Of a stretch of 64,000 nt of DNA, positions 53,814 to 61,766 are shown piece after piece. The notes below the pieces were generated by a model that saw nothing but the letters and a program-made list of their open reading frames with translations, did no database searches and had not been told where the DNA came from. Made by a program: the position numbers and the translations under genes. The stretch is taken from contig NZ_JASTLC010000001.1 of the NCBI RefSeq assembly GCF_030499575.1, positions 3,496,001 to 3,560,000 of the forward strand. The letters run 5' to 3'. Position 1 is the first letter of the stretch. Each line of letters opens with the position of its first letter. The DNA comes from Streptomyces sp. DG2A-72. GTDB lineage: Bacteria; Actinomycetota; Actinomycetes; Streptomycetales; Streptomycetaceae.

Positions 53814-54074
53814 ATGCTGATGCCTCACGTCAGGACCGTCACCGCAGCACTTCACGCCTACCGGTCCGCATGGGCCGGTCTGCTGCGCGACCCGGCGAGC
53901 CCACACAGCTACCGTCGGCTCGACGACGCCGCCTACACACTCTGCGTCCTCATGGGACAACGCAACGCGGCCGACGCCGCGGCAAAGGCAGAGCGCTTTC
54001 TCGCCCGGGCCTCAGCGGAGAGGAGGGCAGGGGCCGGCCGCCGTGCCGGGCAGGCACGGACCGTCATCCCCTGA
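53814..54074 (+). CDS. DUF5133-family protein
   Basis: 86 residues from ATG 53814, preceded by GGAG. The sequence MLMPHVRTVTAALHAYRSAW and LDDAAYTLCVLMGQRNAADAAAKAERFL is the DUF5133 pattern, a small Streptomyces-specific helical protein of unknown function that often neighbours stress genes. Confidence 0.75.
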   Translation: MLMPHVRTVTAALHAYRSAWAGLLRDPASPHSYRRLDDAAYTLCVLMGQRNAADAAAKAERFLARASAERRAGAGRRAGQARTVIP

Positions 54075-54191
54075 GATCGATGCCGAGCCTGCGGCCGACG
54101 GCTCGGTCCGCGGGCAGACAGGCGTCGGTCAGGCCGAGGTCTCCGCGTGAGGCGGTGGCTTTATGGTGGTCAAGACAGACCCTGTGGGGCG

Positions 54192-54413
54192 GTGAGCACC
54201 GTGCGAGTCGAACTGATCCAACGGGCCGCCAGCGTGCTCTTCGACGTGCCGGACGAGACGCACGAGGAGATCATCACGCTCATCGACGCGGTCACCCAGG
54301 ACGCGGAGACCCAGGACGCGGACTTGGCCGCAGCGTTCGGCGAGTGGTGCTGGCTCGTCTACACGGTCCACGGCGACGTGATCGAAGTGCTGGATGTCGG
54401 CTGTGCACGCTGA
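54192..54413 (+). CDS. Small conserved hypothetical protein
   Basis: 73 residues from GTG 54192. Acidic, with VELIQRAASVLFDVPDETHEEIITLIDAVTQ, then FGEWCWLVYTVHGDVIEVLDVG. No family is recognised. The frame has coding-like composition, and a longer start at 54147 is possible. Confidence 0.5.
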   Translation: MSTVRVELIQRAASVLFDVPDETHEEIITLIDAVTQDAETQDADLAAAFGEWCWLVYTVHGDVIEVLDVGCAR

Positions 54414-54472
54414 GGCAGACCCGGTCGGCCGGCTCCGATCTCCCGCGTCGTGCGGCACGCGGCCGGCGATGT

Positions 54473-55568
54473 TCACCCGTCGAGCCCGTCGAGTCCGCCC
54501 CGCTTGACCAGCTGGCTCGCGATGACGTTGCGCTGGATCTCGTTCGTGCCCTCGCCGACGATCATCAGTGGGGCGTCGCGAAAGTAGCGCTCCACGTCGA
54601 ACTCGGTCGAGTAGCCGTAACCGCCGTGGATGCGGACGGCGTTGAGAGCGATCTGCATGGCGGTCTCGGAGGCGAACAGTTTCGCCGTGCCCGCTTCCAT
54701 GTCCGCCAGGTAGTTGCCGATCGACTGGTGCTGCCAGATCGACTTGCCGAACGACTCCCGCTGCTGTGCGCAGGCGAGCGCGTCCTCGAATGCCGCCCGG
54801 CCGACACCGAGGGCGCGGGCGGCGACCTGCAGCCGCCCGGTCTCCAGGCCCTTCATCATCTGCGCGAAACCCCGGCCCGCCACGCCGCCCAGTACGGCGT
54901 CGGCCGGAGCCCGGTAGTCCTCGAAGGACAGCTCGCAGCTCTCCACGCCCTTGTAGCCGAGCTTGGGCAGGTCGGGAGACGGTCAGTCCGGGGCCGTGCC
55001 CGACGAGCAGGATCGAGATGCCCTGGTGCGCGGGGCTCGCCTCCGGGTCGGTCTTGCACAACAGGGCGATCAGCTGCGAGCGGCGGAAGTTGGTGATCCA
55101 CGTCTTGGCCCCGTTGATCACATAGCCGCCGGCGTCCTCGCGGGCGACCGTCCGCATGGCCTGCAGATCCGAGCCGCCGCCCGACTCGGTCAGCGCCATG
55201 GTCGCCCGGATCTCGCCGCGGGCCATCCCCGGCAGGTACCGCCGCTTCTGCTCGTCGGTGCCGAAGCCCAGCAGCAGCTTCGCGACCACGGTGTGCCCGC
55301 CCATCGCTCCGGCCAGGCTCATCCAGCCGCGGGCCAGCTCCTCGGTGATCAGCACATAGCAAGGGGTGGAGACCGGTGTGCCGCCGTACTCCTCCGGGAC
55401 GGCCAGGCCGAAGATGCCGAGCCGCTTCATCTGCTCTATGAGGGCCTCGGGGTAGGTGTCGGCGTGCTCCAGCTCCTGGACGACCGGCCCGACCTCCTTG
55501 TCGACGAAGTCGCGCGCGGTGCGGACGATGAACCGCTCGTCCTCGGACAGGATGTCGAGAGTGCTCAT
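54473..55568 (-). pseudogene. Acyl-CoA dehydrogenase, frameshifted
   Basis: From ATG 55568: ERFIVRTARDFVDKEVGPV, LGIFGLAVPEEYGG, ATMALTESGGGSDLQAM (FAD/substrate-binding) and YVINGAKTWITNF. At about 54975-54985 the frame breaks: TCCCGACCTGCCC would need two more bases to read SRDLPKLGYKGVESCELSFEDY (one base fewer would also restore phase). The C-terminal half then continues in the other frame with GRLQVAARALGVG, QRESFGKSIWQHQ, the catalytic-glutamate region IHGGYGYSTEFDVERYFRDA and the FAD-tail motif GEGTNEIQRNVIASQL. Apart from the shift, all parts are present, about 365 residues. Confidence 0.85.
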
Positions 55569-55735
55569 ACTGCGTTGCTCCCAGAAGTGAGACCGGCGTC
55601 AGAGGACTCGGTCGGCTCGCAGGGCTCGATCTCGGCCGGACCGTGGCCCAACCCCACACCACGCCCTGACACCGCCTCGGCCAGGTCACGTAGGGTGCAT
55701 CAGACGCTGGGCCCCGGCCACGGAAAGGAGCCGCC

Positions 55736-56695
55736 GTGCGGCTGCGCTGTGCTGTGCTCGACGACTTTCAGCGGGTGGCGACGGAGGCCGCCGACTGGTC
55801 GCCGCTCGCGGACGACGTAGAGGTCGTCCCCTTCTCCCTCCACTTCCCCGACGAGGACGCCCTCGCCGAAGCTCTTGCCGGGTTCGACATCGTGGTCACC
55901 CTCCGCGAACGCGTCCCCTTCCCCGCCTCGCTGCTCGCCCGGCTCCCCCGGCTGAGGCTGCTGATCGCCTCCGGCATGCGCAACACGGTCATCGACTACA
56001 CCGCCGCCGAGGCGCACGGCGTCACCGTGTGCGGCACCGGCAGCTCCTCCACCCCGCCCGTCGAACTGACCTGGGCGCTGCTGCTGAGCCTCGCCCGCGG
56101 CATCGTGGAGGAGGCCAACGCCCTGCGTTCGGGCGGCCCGTGGCAGTCCACCGTCGGCGCCGATCTGCACGGCCGCCGCCTCGGGCTGCTCGGCCTCGGG
56201 AAGATCGGCAGCCGCGTGGCGCAGGTCGCTCTCGCCTTCGGCATGCAGGTCGGCGCCTGGAGCCAGAACCTCACCAGGGAACGCGCCGACGAGTGCGGCG
56301 TGCAACTGGCCGCCTCCAAGGAGGAGTTGCTCGCCGAGAGCGACTTCGTCTCGATCCACCTCGCCCTGAGCGACCGTACCCGCGGCCTCCTCGGCCCCGC
56401 CGAACTCGCCCTGCTCAAGCCGACGGCGTACCTGATCAACACCTCGCGCGCGGCGATCGTCGACCAGGACGCCCTGCTCACCGCCCTGCACGAGGGACGG
56501 ATCGCCGGCGCCGGCATCGACGTCTTCGACATCGAGCCCCTCCCCGCCGACCACCCCATGCGCACCGCCCCGCGCCTCCTCGCCACACCGCACCTGGGCT
56601 ACGTCTCCCAGGCCAACTACGCGACGTACTACGGCCAGGCGGTGGAGGACATCCAGGCCTTCCTGGCGGGTTCTCCGGTACGACAACTGCCCTGA
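55736..56695 (+). CDS. D-2-hydroxyacid dehydrogenase family protein
   Basis: 319 residues from GTG 55736. The NAD-binding Rossmann motif is LGLLGLGKIGSRVAQVA. Catalytic residues are the arginine in LINTSRAAIVD, the glutamate in DVFDIEPLP and the histidine in TPHLGYVS. It is in the phosphoglycerate/lactate dehydrogenase superfamily and reduces a 2-keto acid, substrate unknown. It is divergent from the acyl-CoA dehydrogenase. Confidence 0.9.
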   Translation: MRLRCAVLDDFQRVATEAADWSPLADDVEVVPFSLHFPDEDALAEALAGFDIVVTLRERVPFPASLLARLPRLRLLIASGMRNTVIDYTAAEAHGVTVCGTGSSSTPPVELTWALLLSLARGIVEEANALRSGGPWQSTVGADLHGRRLGLLGLGKIGSRVAQVALAFGMQVGAWSQNLTRERADECGVQLAASKEELLAESDFVSIHLALSDRTRGLLGPAELALLKPTAYLINTSRAAIVDQDALLTALHEGRIAGAGIDVFDIEPLPADHPMRTAPRLLATPHLGYVSQANYATYYGQAVEDIQAFLAGSPVRQLP

Positions 56696-56722
56696 AGTCG
56701 GCGGTCGAGCGATGCCGGCGAG

Positions 56723-57319
56723 TCAGGCGATGCCGGCGGCCCCGGCCTGCGCGGTGTCGACCGGCCGCCGGTAGATGCCCTCGCTCCGGCGCAGATGGTG
56801 CAGGTCCACCAGATGGCGCCGGAGCGTCACATGGTCGATGTCGTCGCTGTCCTGGCACCAGGCGCGCAGCTTGTCGTTGACAGCCCGCTCCGGGTACTCG
56901 ACGCCCGGCTCGAAGGTCTGCTCGGCGATGTGCCGCAGCACCAGCTTCTTACGGGTCCACTGCGCGGGAAGCCGGACCAGCCGCCCGTCCCGGACGAAGG
57001 TCCGCAGGACGATGTCGGTCCGATCGCTGCCGGAGGCGGGGCGCTCGGCGGCTTCGGAGCCGTCCGCCCGCTGCGCCGCCGCTCGCGCGTACTCCTTGAA
57101 CAGGCCGTAGGCGACGCCCAGTTCACCGTCGTCCCCCGCCGTCACGACGCCCTGCTCCCGCAGCCGCCGCAGCGCCACAGCCGTCTCCCTCGGGGACAGC
57201 CCCGCCGCCCGGGCGACCTGCTCGGCGCTCCCGGCGCCCAGCGTCACGGCGGCGAAGGCGCGCACCCGGTTCTCCTCGGCGAACAGTCGGACCAGTTGCT
57301 CCGTCGCATCGGTTGCCAT
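56723..57319 (-). CDS. ArsR-like winged helix plus DUF2087 protein
   Basis: 198 residues from ATG 57319. The N-terminal 75 residues look like a winged helix (RVRAFAAVTLGAGSAEQVARAAGLSPRETAVALRRLREQGVV, in parts). The C-terminal part (RDGRLVRLPAQWTRKKLVLRHIAEQTFEPGVEYPERAVNDKLRAW, LRRHLVDLHHLRRSEGIYRR, in parts) is DUF2087. Such proteins are putative transcription regulators. Convergent with the dehydrogenase gene. Confidence 0.88.
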   Translation of the reverse strand: MATDATEQLVRLFAEENRVRAFAAVTLGAGSAEQVARAAGLSPRETAVALRRLREQGVVTAGDDGELGVAYGLFKEYARAAAQRADGSEAAERPASGSDRTDIVLRTFVRDGRLVRLPAQWTRKKLVLRHIAEQTFEPGVEYPERAVNDKLRAWCQDSDDIDHVTLRRHLVDLHHLRRSEGIYRRPVDTAQAGAAGIA

Positions 57320-57406
57320 GCGCGGAGGCTAGTGGACGTCGGCCGCGGTACCGAGCGATTTTTCTCGACCGTGCGCGGGGGCTCTTCCATGCGAGGCGGG
57401 CGGGCC

Positions 57407-58267
57407 TCATGCGTACCGGTAGATGTGGGACACGTCCTCCAACTCGTCCGGAGTGACATCCCACGGCGGCAGCCGCTGGTGCCGGGCGACGATACGGCCG
57501 TACTGGGGACTGCCCGGACCGGGCGGCCGGTCCGGCAGATAGCGGTGGTTGCGGTGGCGCCGCTGCCAGCGCTGCCACTGCAGGTCCACGAAGGCATGGA
57601 CCAGCCAGAAGACCGGGTCGTTGACGGACGCGCCGCCGAGCATGGCACCCCCGACCCAGCGGTGCACCCGGTTGTGGTTGCGCCATGGGTTGCTGCCGCT
57701 CCCCCATCCCTCCAGCTGGTTGCGGAAGCCCCTGGTCACCGTCGAGTCCCACGGGGAGACGTCGTAGACGGGGTCGTCCAGCGCCCGCTTCAGATCGTCC
57801 TCGGTGGGCAGGGCGATCGGCCTCCGGGGGCGGCCCAGATCCCGGGTGAGGAACTCGTCGTCGGTGATGCCCACCCGGATGGTCCAGTGACCCGCCGCAT
57901 AGGCGAACGGCCCGGTCATCACCTGCCGGTCGAAGCGCCGCCCGTTGCCGCCGAGCAGATCGTCCGTCCACGGCACCGAGGTCGTCGTACGGTCCCGGGT
58001 CCAGTCCCAGTACGGCACCGTCACCGAGGGGTCGACTCGGCGCAGGGCGCTCTCCAGGTCCAGCAGGAACCGGCGGTGCCAGGGCAGGAAGGAGGGCGTC
58101 ATATGGGCGGCGCGCAGACCGCGGTGGCCGTCCCCTACGAAGTGCGCGACATGGAGCCGTACGAACTCGTCGTACTCGCCACTCCGTTTGAGCTCCAGCA
58201 ACGCCTCGACGAACCGCCGCCGCTCGGTCCGCGTCAGCTTGCTGACGTTCTTACGCACGTACGTCAT
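57407..58267 (-). CDS. melC2: Tyrosinase MelC2
   Basis: 286 residues from ATG 58267, overlapping the melC1 stop by 4 bp. Type-3 copper enzyme converting tyrosine to DOPA and dopaquinone for melanin. CuA ligands: histidines in FVRLHVAHF, RAAHMTPSF and LPWHRRFL. CuB ligands: NHNRVHRW (two histidines) and the histidine in VFWLVHAFVD. In most Streptomyces tyrosinases the residue before the last ligand is also histidine (WLHHAYVD); here it is valine. Length is typical. It depends on MelC1 for copper loading and export. Confidence 0.92.
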   Translation of the reverse strand: MTYVRKNVSKLTRTERRRFVEALLELKRSGEYDEFVRLHVAHFVGDGHRGLRAAHMTPSFLPWHRRFLLDLESALRRVDPSVTVPYWDWTRDRTTTSVPWTDDLLGGNGRRFDRQVMTGPFAYAAGHWTIRVGITDDEFLTRDLGRPRRPIALPTEDDLKRALDDPVYDVSPWDSTVTRGFRNQLEGWGSGSNPWRNHNRVHRWVGGAMLGGASVNDPVFWLVHAFVDLQWQRWQRRHRNHRYLPDRPPGPGSPQYGRIVARHQRLPPWDVTPDELEDVSHIYRYA

Positions 58268-58674
58268 GCTCTGCCCCCCTGATGCGAGTGCCCGCCGCCC
58301 CGCGGTCCGGGGGCGATGTCACGCAGCCGCCGTAGGGGCCCGAGTTCGTCGACGGCCGCGCGGGTCGCCTCCAGCGGGGTGCGGAACCAGCCGTAGTGGT
58401 CGAGCATGCTCAGCCAGCTGCCGTCGGCCCGGCGCATGAGGTGCAGCGGTTGGCCGTCCACGGTGACGTGCCAGGCGACATCGAGGGCGCCGAGGCCGCC
58501 GAGGGGCACCAGGACGCCCTGGATACGGCGGCCCTGGTAGACCTCGTCGAAGGCGGTACCGGTCCCCTCCACCCCGTCCGCGGACCGCGGGGGCCGGGAG
58601 GCGGTGACGAACGGGGCGACGGCGGAGGCGAGCAGCCCCCGCGCCACCTCCCGCCGCGGCGTGCCCATCGTCAT
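58264..58674 (-). CDS. melC1: Tyrosinase cofactor MelC1
   Basis: 136 residues from ATG 58674. It begins with a twin-arginine-like or short signal segment (TPRREVARGLLASAVAPF), then AFDEVYQGRRIQGVLVPLG, VTVDGQPLHLMRRADGSWLSMLDHYGWFRTPLEATRAAVDEL (in parts) as in MelC1 chaperones, and a C-terminal GGGHSHQGGRA. The histidine-rich HHHGGG stretch usually found before the VDG block is absent. It delivers copper and escorts MelC2. First gene of the melC operon. Confidence 0.9.
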   Translation of the reverse strand: MTMGTPRREVARGLLASAVAPFVTASRPPRSADGVEGTGTAFDEVYQGRRIQGVLVPLGGLGALDVAWHVTVDGQPLHLMRRADGSWLSMLDHYGWFRTPLEATRAAVDELGPLRRLRDIAPGPRGGGHSHQGGRA

Positions 58675-59000
58675 CGCTCACTCCTCGCACGGTTCGGCTG
58701 TCCGTACGAGCAACCGCCCAGCCCTCCCCACGGTCACCGCCAAGACGGCCATACGGCGGTGCCGGCCCGTCAGCCGAATTCCTCATTCATTTCAGCAATT
58801 CAGCCGGACCGCACCGGACGAACCATACGATCAATCGATTCGCCGATCACATTCCAATCCCTCCGCAACGCCTCGCGCATTGCATTCTTCACTCCCGCGA
58901 CTTTCATACGTATGGAGCAACGTGTCGCTTTTGCGGAGCCCATGGACTGCTATGTTCTCCAACCGTCGGATCAGAGGTAACTTTTCAAGCGAGGTGAATC
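58675..59000. other. Divergent promoter region of melC and the secreted-protein gene
   Basis: 326 bp between melC1 and 59001. It is AT-richer than its surroundings (CATACGTATGGAGC near 58905, CTATGTTCTCC near 58949), likely holding promoters for both directions. No gene is supported. Confidence 0.5.
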
Positions 59001-59387
59001 ATGAAGAAGGCAGTTTTCACCACTGCGGCGTTGGCCATCGGTGCGGGTCTTGTGGGCGGCTCCGCCGCCGCGGCATCGGCCGCCGGAGGTTCGGGTACGG
59101 CCCCGGCTCCGCTCGGTCTCATGTCCCCGACCAAGGTGTCTCCGGCTGTCGTGCCGGCGGCCGACACCGTGACGCAGTTGGTCCGTGAAGGCGGGATCGG
59201 AAAGGGCAGCGCGTTCGACAAGAACAACTCGGGCGGAATGTCCGGCATTTATCTGGACGGAATGGACCCGGACGCCGCAAAGAAGCCCACGATTCCGGTG
59301 AAGAACCCGGCCGGAAAGGGTTCCGTGCAGGTCCACCCGCTGCATGCGCCGACCGCCGCCGGGCTCGGCACCATGCTGAGCAAGTGA
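59001..59387 (+). CDS. Small secreted protein
   Basis: 128 residues from ATG 59001 with GAGGTG upstream. Classical signal peptide (KKAVFTTAALAIGAGLVGGSAAAASAA) followed by a glycine/proline/lysine-rich mature part without cysteine. No family recognised. It opens a run of four small exported proteins. Confidence 0.65.
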   Translation: MKKAVFTTAALAIGAGLVGGSAAAASAAGGSGTAPAPLGLMSPTKVSPAVVPAADTVTQLVREGGIGKGSAFDKNNSGGMSGIYLDGMDPDAAKKPTIPVKNPAGKGSVQVHPLHAPTAAGLGTMLSK

Positions 59388-59804
59388 AAGCGTGCGAGTC
59401 GGCCGCACCAGCGAATTCCCGCAGGCTGGGCCTGGAATTCTGAGACTCTGATCCGGTTCTCGGCAGCCGGAGACCGACAGCAGGCCCAGACGCTGGATCC
59501 GGACCCGCAGCTCCACCTCCGCATACGGCGGGCCCAAAGCCCCCTGGCACCCGCGAACCATCTGTCCGGCCCACCGGCCCTCACCCTGCCGGTGGGCCGG
59601 ACGCACGTCGGCGTCCATGCCGTCGGCTCATACGGCCGACGAGCGCCGCAATTCCTGGAACACCGCGCGGATTCCACGCTGCCCGCGTTGCGCCATCCGA
59701 TGGAATCTGCCCGCGTTTGAATGTTCTCACCGTGACTTATGCACAGTTATATGGGTTTCCTGGTACGTAAGCGTGCGCAACCGTGAATTCAGGAAGGAAT
59801 CGAG
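59388..59804. other. 417-bp spacer with strong hairpins
   Basis: No gene is supported. An imperfect inverted repeat GAATTCC/GGAATTC lies at about 59414-59440 and the strong hairpin at 59565-59601 is listed separately. Promoter elements for the secreted-protein triplet are expected near 59720-59790, where the sequence is AT-rich. Confidence 0.4.
59565..59601. terminator. Perfect 14-bp hairpin between secreted-protein genes
   Basis: TCCGGCCCACCGGC (59565-59578) pairs perfectly with GCCGGTGGGCCGGA (59588-59601), loop 9 nt. No T-run follows, and no gene ends within 170 bp. It may terminate read-through from 59001, or be a regulatory RNA structure. Confidence 0.5.
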
Positions 59805-60131
59805 TTGTCCAAGAAGTTCGCGGTCATCACGGCCCTCGCCCTCAGCACCGTCGTCGGCAGCGCCGGCATTGCCACCGCTGACGGCGGCGGCAACAACACC
59901 ACCATCAAGGGCGGTGGCGGCTTCTCGACGTCCCCGGTCGTCGTGAACGCCCCTCAGCAAGGCGTTCTCGTCGTCAACGGCACCGTCGTCGACGGCCGGT
60001 GCATCGCCCCGTGGTCGAACGGAGCCGTCCTCGGCGGCGTCGTCCCACCGAACTCGCACTACGCCGCCTGCAACACGGCCCCGATCGACCAGTCGCAGAA
60101 CGCCCCCTACGCGGGCGGTCTGCTGTTCTGA
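59805..60131 (+). CDS. Small secreted protein, triplet member 1
   Basis: 108 residues from TTG 59805 with AGGAAGGAA upstream. Signal peptide KKFAVITALALSTVVGSAGIATA, then a variable stretch, then the shared core GGFSTSPVVVNAPQQGVLVVNGTVVDGRCIAPW (in parts), SNGAVLGGV, PPNSHYAACNTAPIDQSQNAP and a GGLLF end. Two conserved cysteines (GRC and AAC) probably form a disulphide. Not a chaplin or rodlin by sequence. Function unknown. Confidence 0.75.
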   Translation: MSKKFAVITALALSTVVGSAGIATADGGGNNTTIKGGGGFSTSPVVVNAPQQGVLVVNGTVVDGRCIAPWSNGAVLGGVVPPNSHYAACNTAPIDQSQNAPYAGGLLF

Positions 60132-60134
60132 CCC

Positions 60135-60157
60135 CTGCTCCGAGCAATTCAGAGCAG
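60135..60157 (+). terminator. Hairpin after triplet member 1
   Basis: CTGCTCCGA and TCAGAGCAG arms, pairing except for one mismatch. It is a copy of the hairpin after member 2. Confidence 0.45.
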
Positions 60158-60189
60158 GTAAACCCACGCAGCCCGGAAAGGCGCAACTC

Positions 60190-60507
60190 ATGCGTAACAA
60201 GGTTACGGCCATTTCCGCCCTCGCGGCAGGCATCGTCCTCGCGGCCGGCGGCACCGCCGCGGCCTGCAACTGTACGGATGTCGCAGGTGGTGACGGCTTC
60301 TCGACGTCCCCGGTCGTCGTGAACGCCCCTCAGCAAGGCATTGCCGTCGTCAACGGCACCGCCGTCGACCTCCGCTGCGTTGCCCCGTGGTCGAACGGAG
60401 CCGTCCTCGGCGGCGTTGTCGCACCGAACTCGCACTACGCCGCCTGCAACACGGCCCCGATCGACCAGTCGCAGAACGCCCCGCACAAGGGCGGCCTGCT
60501 GTTCTGA
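60190..60507 (+). CDS. Small secreted protein, triplet member 2
   Basis: 105 residues from ATG 60190, with GGAAAGG upstream. Signal peptide NKVTAISALAAGIVLAAGG, then CNCTDVAGGD, giving it two extra cysteines near the mature start, then the shared core (FSTSPVVVNAPQQGIAVVNG, LRCVAPWSNGAVLGG, SHYAACNTAPIDQSQNAP, GGLLF). The 5' flank and first 20 codons are nearly identical to member 3, indicating recent duplication. Confidence 0.75.
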   Translation: MRNKVTAISALAAGIVLAAGGTAAACNCTDVAGGDGFSTSPVVVNAPQQGIAVVNGTAVDLRCVAPWSNGAVLGGVVAPNSHYAACNTAPIDQSQNAPHKGGLLF

Positions 60508-60510
60508 CCC

Positions 60511-60533
60511 CTGCTCCGAGCCATTCGGAGCAG
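60511..60533 (+). terminator. Hairpin after triplet member 2
   Basis: CTGCTCCGA (60511-60519) pairs perfectly with TCGGAGCAG (60525-60533). No T-run. It may be a weak terminator or mRNA-stabilising structure. Confidence 0.5.
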
Positions 60534-60565
60534 GTAAACCCACGCAGCCCGGAAAGGCGCAACTC

Positions 60566-60886
60566 ATGCGTAAGAAGGTTACGGCCATTTCGGCCCTCGC
60601 GGCAGGCATCGTCCTTGCGGCCGGCGGCACCGCCGCGGCCGACGGCGACACCACCACGGTCACCGGCGGCAACGGCTTCTCGACGTCCCCGGTCGTCGTG
60701 AACGAGCCTCAGCAGGGTATTGCCGTCGTCAATGGCGCCCTCATCGACGGCCGATGCATCGCCCCGTGGTCCAACGGAGCCGTCCTCGGCGGCGTCGCGG
60801 CGCCGAACTCGCACTACGCCGCCTGCAACACGGCGGCAGTCAACCAGTCGCAGATGGCCCCCTACTTCGGCGGCCTGCTGTTCTGA
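60566..60886 (+). CDS. Small secreted protein, triplet member 3
   Basis: 106 residues from ATG 60566. Almost the same signal peptide as member 2, a different linker (DGDTTTVTGGNG), then the shared core with VNEPQQGIAVVNG, GRCIAPWSNGAVLGG, HYAACNTAAVNQSQMAP and GGLLF. It keeps two cysteines only. A strong terminator follows at 60901. Confidence 0.75.
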   Translation: MRKKVTAISALAAGIVLAAGGTAAADGDTTTVTGGNGFSTSPVVVNEPQQGIAVVNGALIDGRCIAPWSNGAVLGGVAAPNSHYAACNTAAVNQSQMAPYFGGLLF

Positions 60887-60900
60887 GCAGTACTTCACAC

Positions 60901-60945
60901 CCGAGTGCGGTCCTCCGGAAACCCGGTGGACCGCACTCGGCTTTT
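60901..60945 (+). terminator. Strong intrinsic terminator after the secreted-protein triplet
   Basis: CCGAGTGCGGTCC (60901-60913) pairs perfectly with GGACCGCACTCGG (60928-60940), followed by CTTTT. Confidence 0.9.
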
Positions 60946-60992
60946 ACGACGAGAGGTGAGTTGCAGCGAAGGGTGAGCTCTGCATCAAGCCC

Positions 60993-61030
60993 GTGGGCCC
61001 TGTCTGCGTCAGTACACAGACAGGGCCCAC
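60993..61030. terminator. Perfect 14-bp hairpin
   Basis: GTGGGCCCTGTCTG (60993-61006) pairs with CAGACAGGGCCCAC (61017-61030), 10-nt loop, no T-run. It lies between convergent genes. Confidence 0.6.
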
Positions 61031-61168
61031 GGTCACGAGAGAACGCCAACAAGGAGGAAAGGGCGCCCATTCACCAGGTGCAACGGAGTTGCGCCGCCCA
61101 CGGTCACCCTGAATCGTCCGTTTGGCCCAACGGGCAAAGGGCCATGGCAGCCCCGCATACATGCCGAA

Positions 61169-61199
61169 GGGCCGGCTCCGAGAAGTGCGGAGCCGGCCC
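61169..61199. terminator. Hairpin at the end of the minus-strand secreted-protein gene
   Basis: GGGCCGGCTCCG (61169-61180) pairs with CGGAGCCGGCCC (61188-61199), 17 bp beyond the stop of the gene at 61216. Confidence 0.75.
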
Positions 61200-61215
61200 G
61201 GCGCGGGATGAATCG

Positions 61216-61548
61216 CTACTTGGTGGCCGGCTTGGCCGCCGTCTTGCCGACCGGAAGGCCGTTGAGCAGCTTGCCGTCGAGAGCGTTGGGCAGGGTGCCG
61301 CCGAAGACGGGGGTCTTCACCATGCCCGACTCCTGCACGCCCTGCTTCACACCCTCTGCCGTGCGCTTCACCTTGCCGCCCACCATGCCCGTCGGCGCCT
61401 TGGCGGCCGCGGGGAGATTGCGGGCGACCGTCTTCCCGTTGTCGACCAGGCCGCTCCCCGGCTTGTCCGCCGCGACGGCGGGCGCAGTGACGCCGGCGAG
61501 GGCGAGGGAGCCGACCACGACGGCAACAGCCTTCAGGTTCTTCATCAT
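61216..61548 (-). CDS. Small secreted protein
   Basis: 110 residues from ATG 61548 (a second ATG follows at 61545; AAAGG lies just upstream). Signal peptide NLKAVAVVVGSLALAGVTAPAVAA, then a lysine/glycine-rich mature chain (NGKTVARNLPAAAKAPTGMVGG, NALDGKLLNGLPVGK). No cysteine. No family recognised; composition resembles other short secreted Streptomyces proteins. Confidence 0.65.
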   Translation of the reverse strand: MMKNLKAVAVVVGSLALAGVTAPAVAADKPGSGLVDNGKTVARNLPAAAKAPTGMVGGKVKRTAEGVKQGVQESGMVKTPVFGGTLPNALDGKLLNGLPVGKTAAKPATK

Positions 61549-61766
61549 GCGCCTTTCTTGGCAAATCTTCGGTCTCGGTTCTCCTGGGCTAACGAGAGCG
61601 GACCTTCCGGGAAACTCTGCCGCCGACAAGTCCCGGGAACTCATACGAGAAGACCCCCCGCCGATCGGGTGGTCCGTGCGAGGAAACACTCAGAAAGCGT
61701 CGCAGTTCCGAGACTGTTGATCGGTTCGAAGATACATATGGATAAGCGGCTCATGCTGCTCATCTC

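Noticed and set aside
59805..60886. Chaplin or rodlin surface proteins
   Set aside because: The triplet lacks chaplin-domain and rodlin sequence patterns; only size, signal peptide and export are similar.
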